Origin: Chryseobacterium endalhagicum
GTDB taxonomy: Bacteria > Bacteroidota > Bacteroidia > Flavobacteriales > Weeksellaceae
Reading direction: 5' to 3'
DNA: 64,000 nucleotides
Assembly: GCF_016745235.1 (NCBI RefSeq)
Contig: NZ_JAELVM010000002.1
Coordinates: 868,001-932,000 of the forward strand
Under the pieces are notes generated by a model. It was not told the DNA's origin, searched no databases, and saw only the letters and a list, made by a program, of their open reading frames with translations. This document shows positions 8,149 through 18,454 of the stretch, piece after piece. Position numbers and translations under genes: made by a program. Numbering within the stretch: position 1 is the stretch's first letter; every line of letters starts with the position of its first letter.

Positions 8149-9462
8149 TTAATTTTCTATGGTCTTTCTTCCTATACTTTTATAATGGAATCCATTCTGT
8201 TCAGGGATTTCCAGCGGGTACATATTTCTTCCGTCGAAAATGACTTTATTTTTCATTTTCTTTGCCATCAGTTCAAAGTTAGGGTTTTTGAACTCAGGCC
8301 ATTCCGTAGCAATGAATAAGGCATCTGCATCTTCAAGAGCATCGTACATTCCTTTTGCATACTGAATCTTGTCACCGATAAGTTTCTGTACATTATTTTC
8401 CGCCACAGCATCATACGCAGCAATTTCTGCACCCTTTTCCAATAACAGGGCAATATTGTCCAGAGAAGAGGCTTCGCGGATGTCATCTGTATTGGCTTTA
8501 AAAGCAAGTCCCCACATCGCAATTTTCTTTCCTTTGATGCTTCCACCGAAATATTTTTCAATTTCTGAAACCAGAATCACTTTCTGAGCCGTATTTACTT
8601 TCTCCGTTGCTTCAAGGATCTGGAAGTTGAAATCTTCCTGTATTCCTGATTTTATAAGAGCTTTTACATCCTTAGGGAAACAGCTTCCGCCATATCCGAT
8701 TCCCGGAAACAGAAATCTGTGGCCAATACGGTCATCACTACCCATTCCTAATCTTACTTTATCTACATCAGCACCTACTTTTTCACAGTAATTCGCAATT
8801 TCATTCATGAATGTGATTTTCACGGCCAGAAATGAATTCGCTGCATATTTTGTAAGTTCCGATGATTTTTCATCCATAAAGATAATAGGAATTCCTGTAT
8901 TCGTAAATGGCTGGTAAATTTTAGCCATAATGTTCTGGGCTTTTTCGGAGCTGGCTCCTACCACTACTCTGGAAGGATTCATGGAATCTTCCACGGCAAA
9001 ACCTTCTCTTAAAAATTCAGGATTGGAAACTACATCAAACGGAATGTTTGTTTTGGAAGCAATTACTTCTCTTACTTTGTCAGCAGTTCCTACCGGAACG
9101 GTACTTTTATTGACAATGACTTTATATTCCGTCATCATTTCACCAATATTATTGGCTACCTGAATAACGTATGAAAGATCTGCAGAACCGTCTTCCCCCG
9201 GAGGAGTAGGCAGCGCCAGATAAATCACTTCGCTTTTGTCCAAAGCTTCTTTAAGATTGGTGGTGAAAAATAATCTTTCAGATTGAATGTTTCTCAAAAA
9301 CATTTCTTCAAGGTTCGGCTCATAGATGGGAACTACGCCGTTTTTCATACCTTCTACTTTCTTTTCATCAATGTCAACACAGTATACTGAATTGCCAAGT
9401 TCTGCCAGGGTAGTACCTGTTACCAGCCCTACATAACCTGTTCCTACAATTGTTATATTCAA
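8149..9462 (-). CDS. ugd: UDP-glucose/GDP-mannose dehydrogenase family protein (UDP-glucose 6-dehydrogenase)
   Basis: NAD-dependent enzyme that oxidises UDP-glucose to UDP-glucuronate for acidic glycans. The Rossmann motif GTGYVGLVTG opens the protein and GYGGSCFPKD carries the catalytic Cys (about residue 261), both diagnostic. I start the gene at the TTG at 9462, giving MNITIVGTGYVG and 437 residues, as homologues normally begin. A GTG at 9510 is upstream of a TATTTTTG promoter box (9487-9494) and would add a tail that homologues lack. The family also includes UDP-ManNAc and GDP-mannose dehydrogenases; UDP-glucose is the best guess. First gene of the ugd-rmlB-DUF2059-rmlA operon. Confidence 0.92.
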   Translation of the reverse strand: MNITIVGTGYVGLVTGTTLAELGNSVYCVDIDEKKVEGMKNGVVPIYEPNLEEMFLRNIQSERLFFTTNLKEALDKSEVIYLALPTPPGEDGSADLSYVIQVANNIGEMMTEYKVIVNKSTVPVGTADKVREVIASKTNIPFDVVSNPEFLREGFAVEDSMNPSRVVVGASSEKAQNIMAKIYQPFTNTGIPIIFMDEKSSELTKYAANSFLAVKITFMNEIANYCEKVGADVDKVRLGMGSDDRIGHRFLFPGIGYGGSCFPKDVKALIKSGIQEDFNFQILEATEKVNTAQKVILVSEIEKYFGGSIKGKKIAMWGLAFKANTDDIREASSLDNIALLLEKGAEIAAYDAVAENNVQKLIGDKIQYAKGMYDALEDADALFIATEWPEFKNPNFELMAKKMKNKVIFDGRNMYPLEIPEQNGFHYKSIGRKTIEN

Positions 9463-9486
9463 AATGTCTGTTTTTAAATTCGTAGA

Positions 9487-9494
9487 CAAAAATA
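9487..9494 (-). promoter_or_regulatory. Candidate -7 box for the ugd operon
   Basis: Minus-strand reading is TATTTTTG, a full TAnnTTTG match, 24 bp upstream of the TTG start at 9462. No convincing -33 element was found. Confidence 0.45.
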
Positions 9495-9550
9495 ATAAAA
9501 ATACTTTCACCCGCTTCTTTAATTTACTTTAACCTGAGTTTGAAGGTGTA

Positions 9551-9698
9551 AAGATGTTGGATTTCAGATGCCGGGCATGAGGATTTTAGGTTAAGGTTAA
9601 GGTTAAGGTTAAGGTTAAGGTTAAGGTTAAGGTTAAGGTTGAGAAATGGGAATGATGAATTAAGATGTTAGATATCAGATTTCAGACATGAGAGATTT
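9551..9698. repeat. GGTTAA hexamer array between two imperfect direct repeats
   Basis: From 9589 to 9640 the hexamer GGTTAA repeats 8.7 times without error. It is flanked by two similar segments of about 37 bp starting AAGATGTT and containing CAGA...CATGAG (9551-9587 and 9662-9698). The rest of the 548-bp ugd-rimP gap holds only C/T-rich low-complexity sequence (9770-9845) and the rimP promoter. No gene is seen here. Confidence 0.85.
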
Positions 9699-9901
9699 GA
9701 ATTCAATAATGTGCGAGTTAATAATGATCAATGCGATTTAACCTGTAACAGAAAAAAATAACTCGTTACTCTATCCCTCTCCAACTCTCAAACTCTCGAA
9801 CCCCGTATCCCGTAACTTCCAGACCCATTATCTTAATCTCCTTCACCCTGATCAAATAACTTTAATAAAAAATAGGGTATTTACTTGATAACGAAGTAGA
9901 T

Positions 9902-9932
9902 TTTGCTTTTTTAGAAAAAATGCGTATATTTG
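9902..9932 (+). promoter_or_regulatory. Promoter of rimP-nusA-infB
   Basis: TTTG (9902-9905), exactly 19 bp, then TATATTTG (9925-9932): a textbook Bacteroidota -33/-7 promoter. It predicts a leader of roughly 70 nt before rimP. Confidence 0.8.
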
Positions 9933-9957
9933 CAGTGGATTTACAGGAAAAAATGGG

Positions 9958-9982
9958 AAGGCTTCGGAAGAAAGCCTTTTTT
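9958..9982 (+). terminator. Leader hairpin with T run upstream of rimP (possible attenuator)
   Basis: Stem AAGGCTT (9958-9964) / AAGCCTT (9972-9978) with a 7-nt loop, running directly into six T residues. It sits between the promoter and the rimP start, so it could act as a premature terminator controlling an operon that includes nusA. A role in attenuation is inference. Confidence 0.6.
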
Positions 9983-10010
9983 CGTACTGGTAAATCAAGA
10001 CAATTAATGT

Positions 10011-10478
10011 ATGGAGTTTAGAAAAAGAATTGAAGAATTATTAAACGAATTCCTTGAAAACAGGGAAGATTTGTTTCTTGTAGATCTGAAAATTTCTGCA
10101 GGAGATGATATTACTGTAATTCTGGATGGTGACAACGGGGTGACCCTTCAGGACTGCCTGGATGCAAGCCGTGCCATAGAATTTAATATGGATCGTGAAG
10201 AACATGATTTTAGTCTTCAGGTAATGTCCGCAGGACTGAGTGAGCCTCTTTCAGCTCCCAGACAGTTCAGGAAAAATATCGGGCGGGAGATTGAAGTGAT
10301 GCTGAGTGATGATACCAGAATTGAAGCCGAGCTTGCCAAAGTGGATGACGAGAAGATCACACTTATTTTACGCTACCGGAAACCGAAAGATATCGGAAAA
10401 GGTAAAGTGGATGTGGAGGAGGAAAAGGAAATTCCTTACTCTGAGATAAAAAAAGCGTTAGTAGTAATTAAATTTTAA
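10011..10478 (+). CDS. rimP: Ribosome maturation factor RimP
   Basis: Assists late maturation of the 30S ribosomal subunit in the cytoplasm. The 155-residue protein has the RimP order: an N-terminal alpha/beta domain with VILDGDNGVTLQDCLDASRAIEFNMDRE (residues about 42-70), then SAGLSEPL, the family's best-known motif in the form S-x-G-x-x-x-P-L, then an SH3-like beta domain. It leads the conserved rimP-nusA-infB gene order seen across bacteria, and nusA follows after 16 bp. The start ATG is the first in frame after the leader hairpin. Confidence 0.95.
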   Translation: MEFRKRIEELLNEFLENREDLFLVDLKISAGDDITVILDGDNGVTLQDCLDASRAIEFNMDREEHDFSLQVMSAGLSEPLSAPRQFRKNIGREIEVMLSDDTRIEAELAKVDDEKITLILRYRKPKDIGKGKVDVEEEKEIPYSEIKKALVVIKF

Positions 10479-10494
10479 AAGAAAAAAAGAATAG

Positions 10495-11730
10495 ATGGAT
10501 AATATAGCGTTGATTGAATCCTTTGGTGATTTTAAAGACGAAAAAGGGATCAGTAAGATTGATCTTATGGCAATTATTGAAGATTCACTGAAGACCCTTT
10601 TGAGAAAAAGATTTGATTCAGATGATCATTTTGATGTAATTGTGAACCCTGATAAAGGAGATTTTCAGATATTTTTAAATAAAACGATTGTAGAGGACGA
10701 AATGTCTGAAGATGATGATCTGGAAATCGAGCTTTCTGAAGCAAAGAAAATTGATCCTACTTTTGAAGTAGGGGAAGACTTTACCATGGAAATTCCGGTT
10801 GCCCAATTGGGAAGAAGGAATATCCTTACCTTAAAGCAGATCCTGGCTACAAAACTTCAGGAGCATAATAATGCAATGCTTTATGAGCAGTTCAGAGACA
10901 AGATCGGGGAAATTGTAATTGGAGAAATTCACCACATCCGTCACAAGCATGTGATCCTATTGGATGATGAGGGGAACGAATTCATTTTGCCAAAAGAAAA
11001 CCAGATCCCGTCCGACTTCTTTAAAAAGGGCGAAAATATCAGAGCTATTGTTGAAACAGTAGATTTTAAAGGTTCAAAGCCGCAGATTATTATTTCCAGA
11101 ACTGCACCTAAATTCCTTGAGAAATTATTAGAGCTGGAAATTCCTGAAATCCAGGATGGAACGATTATGCTGAAAAAAGTAGTAAGAATTCCTGGTGAGA
11201 AGGCGAAGATCGCAGTAGATGCTTATGATGACAGAATAGATCCTGTGGGAGCCTGTGTGGGGGTGAAGGGATCAAGAATTCACGGCGTTGTAAGAGAGTT
11301 GAGAAATGAAAACATCGATGTTATTCAGTGGTCTAAAAACCCTGAAATTTTAGTTAAGAGAGCTTTAGGAAATGTTACCATCAACAAAATTGACATCAAC
11401 GAGGATGCAAGCTATGCCTTAGTGTATACTCCTGTTGAAGAGATTTCCAAAGTAATCGGGAAACAGGGGCAGAATATCAGACTGGCTTCGTGGTTAACGG
11501 GATATGAAATTGATGTATACAGAGAGTCCAGTGAGGATGACGATGTTGAATTAAGAGAATTTAATGATGATATCGAGCAGTGGATTTTGGATGAATTTAG
11601 AAAAGTAGGACTTACTACTGCAAAATCAGTATTGGATAAGGATACCGAAAGTCTTTTAAATATGGTAGATCTTGAAGAAGAAACTATCGAAGATGTAAAA
11701 CGTATTCTAAGAGAAGAATTTGAAGATTAA
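10495..11730 (+). CDS. nusA: Transcription termination/antitermination factor NusA
   Basis: RNA-polymerase-binding factor that influences pausing, termination and antitermination. The 411-residue product has the N-terminal polymerase-binding domain, an S1 domain (about 130-200, beginning GEIVIGEIHHIRHKHVILLDDEGNE in two stretches), then tandem KH domains with VGVKGSRIHGVVRELRNE and VIGKQGQNIRLASWLTG. It stops shortly after the KH region plus a brief acidic tail, lacking the C-terminal AR repeats of E. coli NusA; this short form is usual in Bacteroidota. It lies between rimP and infB, and infB starts 77 bp downstream. Confidence 0.96.
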   Translation: MDNIALIESFGDFKDEKGISKIDLMAIIEDSLKTLLRKRFDSDDHFDVIVNPDKGDFQIFLNKTIVEDEMSEDDDLEIELSEAKKIDPTFEVGEDFTMEIPVAQLGRRNILTLKQILATKLQEHNNAMLYEQFRDKIGEIVIGEIHHIRHKHVILLDDEGNEFILPKENQIPSDFFKKGENIRAIVETVDFKGSKPQIIISRTAPKFLEKLLELEIPEIQDGTIMLKKVVRIPGEKAKIAVDAYDDRIDPVGACVGVKGSRIHGVVRELRNENIDVIQWSKNPEILVKRALGNVTINKIDINEDASYALVYTPVEEISKVIGKQGQNIRLASWLTGYEIDVYRESSEDDDVELREFNDDIEQWILDEFRKVGLTTAKSVLDKDTESLLNMVDLEEETIEDVKRILREEFED

Positions 11731-11807
11731 GATTTTTATAAATTTTAATAAAACAGTAAAAAAGAAATACTTTAATTTTAAGAATTAAAAAACAGTAAAT
11801 AATATAG

Positions 11808-14771
11808 ATGCCAAAAATAAGATTAAATAAAGCGGTTAAGGAATTCAACATTTCGATGTCCAGATTAGTAGAATTTTTACAGTCAAAGGATTTCGAGGTT
11901 GAAAACAATCCTAACGCTCAATTAGAAGAAGCGGCATATTCTGCATTGGAGGCTGAGTTTGCCAAAGACGGTGAACAGCGAAAGGCTTCCCATGAGGTGG
12001 TGATCACGAAAGTTCCGGAAGAAAAACTGGAAATTGAAGAAAAGAAAACCCCTGAAGTAATAAGAGCTAAAGCAAACAAACCAGAAACCAGAATTTTAGG
12101 CAAAATAGATCTTGAGCCTAAAACTCCTGAAGTGGAAGAGGTACCTGCAGCAGTAACCCCTGCACCAGTGCCCGTGGCAGAACCGGTTGAAGAGAAGAAG
12201 GAAGAAGTGGTGGCTGAACCAGAAGTGAAAGCTGCTCCCGAAAAGCAGGAATTCAAAGTTCTGGACAAAATAGATCTGTCCCAAATAGAATCTAGAAATA
12301 GACCTGTAAAAAAAGATAAACCCAAAATGGAGGAGAAAAAAGAAGAGGAAAAACCGGCAGAACCTGTGAAAGAAACTCCAAAGCAGCCCGAGCCTGTTGC
12401 TGAAAAACCAGCAGTGCCTCAAACACCAGCTGAGCCTGAATCTCAGGAACCTCAGAAAATAGAAACTGTTTATCAGAAACTGGATGGTCCTAAGATCGTT
12501 GGTGAAAAGATAGATTTAACGCAGTTTGCACCAAAACCCGGTTCTGGCGCCAAGAAAAAAAGAAAGAGAATTGAAAAACCAGGCGGCCCGGGTCAACAGG
12601 GACAAGGGAACAATCAAAACTCCGGAAACAATAATAATAACCAAGGTGGCCAAAACCGTCCTCAGGGACAAGGGGGTCCAGGTGGAAACCGTCCGCAAGG
12701 TCAGGGAGGTCCTGGAGGAAACCGTCCGCCGGGTCAAGGTGGCCAGGGTGGTAACCGTTTTGGAAACAACCAGGGGAACCGTCCGCCAGGTCAGGGAGGT
12801 GGATTCAAAAAAGGTCCGGGTGCTGGAAACAACAGACCGGGGCAAAGAACCATGCCTGTAGAACTTACAGATGAGCAGGTTAAAAACCAGATCAAGGAAA
12901 CCCTTGAAAAACTGACTAACAAAGGAGGTAAATCTAAATCTGCGAAACACAGAAAAGATAAAAGAACCTACCGTAGAGAGCAGGACGAACGCCAGCAGGA
13001 AATTGATGCGCAGGACAGAACATTAAAAGTAACCGAATTCATCACAGTAGGTGAATTGGCCAGCTTAATGAATGTTTCGCCTACAGAAGTTATCTCTGCT
13101 TGTTTCTCTCTTGGAGTAATGGTAACCATGAACCAAAGACTGGAAGCTGATACCTTATTATTGGTAGCGGATGAGTTTGGTTATAAAATTGAATTCTCAG
13201 ATGCTGATCTTGAAGAAGTAGATGCTGAAGAAGATATGGATACTGAGGAGGATCTTTCTCCTAGAGCACCAATTGTAACGGTAATGGGTCACGTTGACCA
13301 CGGTAAAACATCATTGCTTGACTACGTTAGAAAAACGAATGTTATTGCAGGTGAATCCGGAGGTATTACCCAGCACATTGGAGCTTACAATGTAAAATTA
13401 GAAAACGGACAGAGAATTACATTCTTAGATACACCAGGTCACGAAGCGTTTACCGCGATGAGAGCCAGAGGTGCTCAGATCACCGATATCGCAATTATTG
13501 TAATTGCAGCGGATGATGATGTAATGCCGCAAACGAGAGAAGCTATTTCTCACGCACAGGCTGCAGGAGTACCAATGATCATTGCATTGAACAAAGTGGA
13601 CAGACCAAATGCTAACCCGGATAATATCCGTCAGCAGCTTTCCGGTATGAATATTCTTGTAGAAGAATGGGGAGGAAATGTTCAGGCGCAGGAAATTTCT
13701 GCAAAGTTTGGTAACAATATGGATGTCCTGTTGGAGAAAGTATTGCTTCAGGCAGAAATGCTTGATCTGAAAGCCAATCCGGACAGAGCAGCACAAGGTG
13801 TTGTAATTGAAGCTTCATTGGATAAAGGAAGAGGATATGTGGCTACAATGCTGGTTCAGACAGGAACATTAAGAGTTGGAGATTATGTAGTAGCTGGTAA
13901 AAACCACGGTAAGGTAAAAGCAATGCTTGATGAAAGAGGCAGAAACCTTAAAGAAGCTGGTCCTTCAATTCCTGTTACTATTTTAGGTCTGGATGGAGCA
14001 CCTACGGCTGGTGATAAGTTTAAAGTATATTCAGATGAAAGTGAAGCTAAAACAATTGCCAACAAGAGAGAGCAGTTACAAAGAGAACTTTCAATCAGAA
14101 CGAAAAAACATACAACGCTTGAAGAACTTGGAAGAAGAATCGCATTAGGAGAGTTCAAGGAATTGAATATTATCCTTAAAGGTGACGTGGATGGTTCCGT
14201 AGAGGCATTATCCGATCAGTTACAGAGATTATCTACAGCAGAGATCAATGTAAACATCCTTCATAAAGGTGTTGGACAGATCACTGAATCTGACGTTAAC
14301 CTAGCAACTGCTTCTGATGCTATTATCATCGGATTTAACGTAAGAGCAGGGGCTAATGCTAAAGATCTTGCTGAGAAAGAAGAGATCGAGATCAGAACAT
14401 ATTCCGTAATCTATGCTGCTATTGACGAAGTTAAAGAAGCAATGGAAGGAATGCTTTCTCCTGAAATAAAAGAACAGGTAGTAGGTAACGTTGAGATCAG
14501 AGAAGTATTCAAAATCTCTAAAGTAGGAACTATTGCAGGATGTATGGTTCTTTCCGGAAAAGTTACGAGAAGCTCTAAAGTAAGAGTGCTGAGAGACGGT
14601 ATCGTTAAGTTTGACGGAGAGCTGGAAAGCTTAAAACGTTTCAAAGATGATGTAAGAGAAGTAACAAAAGGTTACGAATGTGGTCTGAATCTGAAAGGTT
14701 ACAACGATATTGAAATCGGAGATATTCTTGAGGTTTACGAAGAAGTAGCCGTTAAGAAAAAACTTAAATAA
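11808..14771 (+). CDS. infB: Translation initiation factor IF-2
   Basis: GTPase that places initiator tRNA on the 30S subunit and promotes subunit joining. The 987-residue protein has an N-terminal IF2N segment ([20 protein letters not shown]), a long Pro/Glu/Lys-rich linker, and a Gly/Asn/Gln/Arg-rich tract (about residues 255-345) built on repeats of [11 protein letters not shown] type. The second IF2N domain follows, then the G domain with P-loop GHVDHGKT (494-501), DTPGHEAF and NKVD, and finally the standard C-terminal domains. The long linker is species-variable in this family, but the glycine-rich repeat here is unusually regular. A strong terminator follows the stop. Confidence 0.97.
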   Translation: MPKIRLNKAVKEFNISMSRLVEFLQSKDFEVENNPNAQLEEAAYSALEAEFAKDGEQRKASHEVVITKVPEEKLEIEEKKTPEVIRAKANKPETRILGKIDLEPKTPEVEEVPAAVTPAPVPVAEPVEEKKEEVVAEPEVKAAPEKQEFKVLDKIDLSQIESRNRPVKKDKPKMEEKKEEEKPAEPVKETPKQPEPVAEKPAVPQTPAEPESQEPQKIETVYQKLDGPKIVGEKIDLTQFAPKPGSGAKKKRKRIEKPGGPGQQGQGNNQNSGNNNNNQGGQNRPQGQGGPGGNRPQGQGGPGGNRPPGQGGQGGNRFGNNQGNRPPGQGGGFKKGPGAGNNRPGQRTMPVELTDEQVKNQIKETLEKLTNKGGKSKSAKHRKDKRTYRREQDERQQEIDAQDRTLKVTEFITVGELASLMNVSPTEVISACFSLGVMVTMNQRLEADTLLLVADEFGYKIEFSDADLEEVDAEEDMDTEEDLSPRAPIVTVMGHVDHGKTSLLDYVRKTNVIAGESGGITQHIGAYNVKLENGQRITFLDTPGHEAFTAMRARGAQITDIAIIVIAADDDVMPQTREAISHAQAAGVPMIIALNKVDRPNANPDNIRQQLSGMNILVEEWGGNVQAQEISAKFGNNMDVLLEKVLLQAEMLDLKANPDRAAQGVVIEASLDKGRGYVATMLVQTGTLRVGDYVVAGKNHGKVKAMLDERGRNLKEAGPSIPVTILGLDGAPTAGDKFKVYSDESEAKTIANKREQLQRELSIRTKKHTTLEELGRRIALGEFKELNIILKGDVDGSVEALSDQLQRLSTAEINVNILHKGVGQITESDVNLATASDAIIIGFNVRAGANAKDLAEKEEIEIRTYSVIYAAIDEVKEAMEGMLSPEIKEQVVGNVEIREVFKISKVGTIAGCMVLSGKVTRSSKVRVLRDGIVKFDGELESLKRFKDDVREVTKGYECGLNLKGYNDIEIGDILEVYEEVAVKKKLK

Positions 14772-14792
14772 TAGTTTTTAATCTATAACTAC

Positions 14793-14824
14793 AAACCCAC
14801 TTTTTTATAAAAGTGGGTTTTTTT
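14793..14824 (+). terminator. Terminator of rimP-nusA-infB
   Basis: Perfect 12-bp stem AAACCCACTTTT (14793-14804) / AAAAGTGGGTTT (14809-14820) with a 4-nt loop and a T tract to 14824, 21 bp after the infB stop. Confidence 0.92.
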
Positions 14825-15407
14825 GTGGTTTTATTCTAGTGGTCTGCTGGTCAGCTTTTTTTGAAATTATTAAGGAGATTCAATTTATTTAACGTCTGTT
14901 ATGAAAATAGGATGTAATTAATTGAAAATTTTGTTAATAATACAATATTAAACATCTTACAAGGATGTCATTTATATCCGTAACGATAGAAAGTATATAA
15001 TTTGGATAAGCGATTGGTGAGATGATATTTTTAGGACTGGAGAACTCCTGATTTATAAGAGAAATGCAGGGATTAAAAAGAAAATATACTGCAGGCGTAT
15101 TGGTATTAAATACATGAAAATCATTTTTTTATGAAATGATTTTCGCGATATAATTTTTTTTCTTTAATTTATAATAATTCTAAATAATATTTTTTGCATT
15201 GGCGATAAATTGTTAAAAAAAATAACATGGGTGTAAAAAAAATATTTTATGCAAATAAAGGTGTATATAATTGTTTAATCTGTATTATATCACGGAATAG
15301 TTAAAAACAATTTATAAAAGAATCATATTGCTTATGTAAGTGGTATACTTGTGAGTGTTAATATTTATTAACATATTTGCGAATTAAATATATTAAAATT
15401 TGTTAAT
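14825..15407. other. AT-rich gene-free region upstream of first susC, with a palindrome
   Basis: About 580 bp with no credible gene. It holds one clear structure: an 11-bp perfect inverted repeat GAAAATCATTT (15116-15126) / AAATGATTTTC (15134-15144) with a 7-nt loop, about 265 bp before susC. This could be a regulator-binding site, an RNA hairpin or the terminator of an unseen small transcript. I recognise no known riboswitch here. Confidence 0.6.
15348..15379 (+). promoter_or_regulatory. Candidate promoter of first susC/susD pair
   Basis: CTTG (15348-15351), 20 bp, then CATATTTG (15372-15379), a 7 of 8 match to TAnnTTTG, leaving a leader of about 25 nt before the susC ATG. Confidence 0.5.
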
Positions 15408-18400
15408 ATGAATGTTAAACTACGTGTATTAACGGCTGGGGTTCTGTTCTTCACAGGCCAAGCCTTAATGGCCCAAAACACTACGAAAAAAGATACCGCA
15501 TCGGTAAAAGATATCGAAGAAGTAGTGATTGTAGGGTATAGTGCTGTTCCAAAAGATACCTATGTTGGTACAGCTTCTAAAGTTGATGCTAAATCAATAG
15601 ATGCTAAGAGTGTTTCTACAGTTTCTCAGGCATTAGCTGGGGAATCTGCGGGTGTGACTGTTATCAACGGATCTGGTCAGCCTGGTACAGAAGCTACAAT
15701 TAGAATTAGAGGTTTTGGATCAGTTAATGGGAACAGAAACCCATTATATGTTGTTGATGGTATGCCTTATACTGGTAACGTATCTGCAATCAACCCGGAT
15801 GACATTGCTTCAATGGTTATCCTTAAAGATGCAACTGCTACGTCTATTTATGGTGCAAGAGGTGCTAATGGTGTTGTTGTTATTAATACTAAAAAAGGTA
15901 GAGCAAATCATTCAGTAGTTCAGATTGAATCTAAAGTAGGTTTCAACATGAACTTACTTCCTAGATATGATGTAATCAGATCTCCTGAGCAATATACGGA
16001 GTTAAGCTGGGAAGCACTTTACAATCAAGCTAAGTTGGGAGGTAGTGCAGCTCCTGGTACCGCAGCAAACAATGCATTATTTGGTGCTGGAGGTATAAAG
16101 GCTAATTACAACATGTGGAATGCTCCTGGGAATCAGTTAATTGATCCTTCAACAGGTAAATTCCGTGCTGGTGTTTCAAGAATTTATGATCCGGAGAACT
16201 GGGAAGATTATGCATTCCAGACTTCAATGAGAACTGAGAACAACTTTACAATCAGTGGAGGTGAAGGAAAAACAACTTATTATACAAATATTGGATATTT
16301 GAATGATAAAGGGTATTCAATCAACTCTGACTTTGAAAGATATACAGGACGTTTAAATGTTTCTCACCAGGCAAAACCTTGGTTAAAAGGAGACTTTAAT
16401 ATCGGTTATTCATACTCAAAAGCAAACAGAAACGGACAAACAAGTGATTCAGGAAGTATTTTCTGGTTCGTAGATAACTTGCCGTCAATCTATCCGTTAT
16501 TCTTAAGAGATGCAGCTGGAAACAAAGTTGCAGATCCATATTACGGAGGTTACCAGTATGATTACGGTGATGAGAACGGTAGAGGATTTGGTGCTTTCAC
16601 CAACGCTGTTGCTGATGCTACCTATAACCTGAACAAGACTTATAAGCATGAATTAAATGCAAACAGTTTCTGGAAAGCTGATATTACTAAGTTCTTAAGT
16701 TTCGAAACAAGAATCGGAGGGCAGTACTATAACAGCAGCAATGACCAGTTGGATAACCCATACTATGGAAATGCAGCAAGTCAGAACGGATACATCTCTA
16801 AAGTGAAAACTGAATTGATGGCTTGGAACTGGCTTCAGTTAGTTAGATTCAACAAGAAATTTGGAGATCACTCTGTGCATGCATTTGCAGCTCACGAAAG
16901 CAACTCTTGGGAAAGAAAATATCTAAGTGCAGGAAGACCAAATATCGTTAACTATATCCCTGAATTAAACCAGGCGGTAGGTGAAGCTTTAACGTCATCT
17001 TACATCTGGAATTATCAGCTTGAAAGTTACTTTGGGCAGTTAGATTATAACTATCAGGGTAAATATTTTGTTACCGGAACACTTAGAAGAGACGGTTCTT
17101 CAAGATTCTTAAATAACAGATGGGGTACTTTCGCATCCGTTGGAGCATCTTGGTTAGCGTCTAAAGAAAAATTCTTAGAAGGTAACAAATATCTTTCATA
17201 TTTAAAAGTAAAAGCAAGTTACGGTAGTGTAGGTGATCAGGGAGGAGATACTGTAGGTACAAATTTCTATAACGGATACAGAGTTTACCCAATTGATAAC
17301 TTCATGGGACTTCCGGCTGCTTATTATCAGTCTCCGGCTTATCCAAACCTTTCTTGGGAAAGAACAACTACTGCTCAGGCGGGATTAGAGATGGCTTTCT
17401 TTAAAAATAAAGCAATTGAATTAAACGTTGATTACTTTAACAAGAAAACAACGGATCTTATCTTTAATCAGAGTGTTGCTAACTCAAGTGGTAACTTAAC
17501 TCAAACAGTTAATGATGGTATTCTTGTTAACAGAGGTTTAGAATTCGATTTAAAAGCTCACATTATCAACAAGAAAGATTTCTATCTTGATTTTGGAGTT
17601 AACGGTTTGTTACTTAAAAATGAGCTAACTGAAATGCCTATTGATTTATCTTCATCAACAGGTGCTGATAAAATCATTGACACTTCTTTAGCTGGATTCG
17701 GTAGATCTGCAGGACACTCAATATATGATTTCTATATGAGAGACTGGGCTGGTGTAAACCATGCAACAGGTGCTGGACAATGGTTCGTTAACTGGGTAGA
17801 TTCGAATGGTAACGGTATAATGGATGCTAATGAAAACATTACAAACTTAGCAGAATATACTCATAACAACCCTAACGCTACTATTCAGGAAGGTATTACT
17901 GAAAACTATGCATTAGCTACTCAAAGATATATTGGTAAGTCAGCGCTTCCTGATATCAGTGGTGCATTCAACCTTAATTTCGGATTTAAGTCTTGGGAAT
18001 TGGGAGTTCAGTTCTTATATAGCTTAGGAGGATACGGATATGATTCTAAATATGCCGCTTTAATGGGTAACGGTGTTGCTGGTGGAAACAACTGGCATAC
18101 AGATATGCTTGGAAGATGGAATGAATCAAACACTGCATCTGATATTCCAAGATTATCATCTAACCGTGCAGGAGACAGAAACTACGCGTCTCTATCAAGC
18201 AGATTTATTACAAGCACAGATTACCTGGCTTTAAATAACATCAGATTGTCTTACAACATACCTAAGCAATATCTTGATCAATTGGGTATTACAGGATTAA
18301 CTCTATCTGTAACCGGAGATAATCTTTGGATTAAAACAGCTAGAAAAGGATACAATCCTTTGGTTTCTGAAGTTGGTTCATCTAGTCAGTATAACTATGC

Positions 18401-18443
18401 ACCATTATCAACTATCACGTTCGGAGCCAAAATTAACTTTTAA
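15408..18443 (+). CDS. SusC/RagA-family TonB-dependent outer-membrane transporter (first pair)
   Basis: Outer-membrane barrel that imports a ligand handed over by a SusD-type lipoprotein, energised by TonB. The 1011-residue protein has a signal peptide ending near LMAQ, a TonB-box-like stretch EEVVIVGY, then a plug domain with IRIRGFGSVNGNRNPLYVVDGMPY and ILKDATATSIYGARGANGVV, both hallmarks of SusC. It lacks the long N-terminal carboxypeptidase-regulatory-like domain of many SusC proteins. The C-terminus ends in a beta strand with terminal Phe (ITFGAKINF). The paired susD starts 11 bp downstream. No glycosidase, protease or regulator flanks the pair, so the substrate is unknown. Confidence 0.95.
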   Translation: MNVKLRVLTAGVLFFTGQALMAQNTTKKDTASVKDIEEVVIVGYSAVPKDTYVGTASKVDAKSIDAKSVSTVSQALAGESAGVTVINGSGQPGTEATIRIRGFGSVNGNRNPLYVVDGMPYTGNVSAINPDDIASMVILKDATATSIYGARGANGVVVINTKKGRANHSVVQIESKVGFNMNLLPRYDVIRSPEQYTELSWEALYNQAKLGGSAAPGTAANNALFGAGGIKANYNMWNAPGNQLIDPSTGKFRAGVSRIYDPENWEDYAFQTSMRTENNFTISGGEGKTTYYTNIGYLNDKGYSINSDFERYTGRLNVSHQAKPWLKGDFNIGYSYSKANRNGQTSDSGSIFWFVDNLPSIYPLFLRDAAGNKVADPYYGGYQYDYGDENGRGFGAFTNAVADATYNLNKTYKHELNANSFWKADITKFLSFETRIGGQYYNSSNDQLDNPYYGNAASQNGYISKVKTELMAWNWLQLVRFNKKFGDHSVHAFAAHESNSWERKYLSAGRPNIVNYIPELNQAVGEALTSSYIWNYQLESYFGQLDYNYQGKYFVTGTLRRDGSSRFLNNRWGTFASVGASWLASKEKFLEGNKYLSYLKVKASYGSVGDQGGDTVGTNFYNGYRVYPIDNFMGLPAAYYQSPAYPNLSWERTTTAQAGLEMAFFKNKAIELNVDYFNKKTTDLIFNQSVANSSGNLTQTVNDGILVNRGLEFDLKAHIINKKDFYLDFGVNGLLLKNELTEMPIDLSSSTGADKIIDTSLAGFGRSAGHSIYDFYMRDWAGVNHATGAGQWFVNWVDSNGNGIMDANENITNLAEYTHNNPNATIQEGITENYALATQRYIGKSALPDISGAFNLNFGFKSWELGVQFLYSLGGYGYDSKYAALMGNGVAGGNNWHTDMLGRWNESNTASDIPRLSSNRAGDRNYASLSSRFITSTDYLALNNIRLSYNIPKQYLDQLGITGLTLSVTGDNLWIKTARKGYNPLVSEVGSSSQYNYAPLSTITFGAKINF

Positions 18444-18454
18444 AATTTAAGAAA

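Noticed and set aside
9463..9510. GTG start of ugd at 9510
   Set aside because: It lies upstream of a TATTTTTG box and adds a tail absent in homologues; TTG 9462 gives the normal MNITIVGTGYVG start.
9589..9640. CRISPR array
   Set aside because: The hexamer repeat has no spacers and no cas genes are nearby; likewise the CCCTAAT array at 55904-55952.
11918..12950. Antisense frames in the infB linker region
   Set aside because: They arise from the biased repeat-rich composition of infB and are Ser/Phe-rich nonsense.
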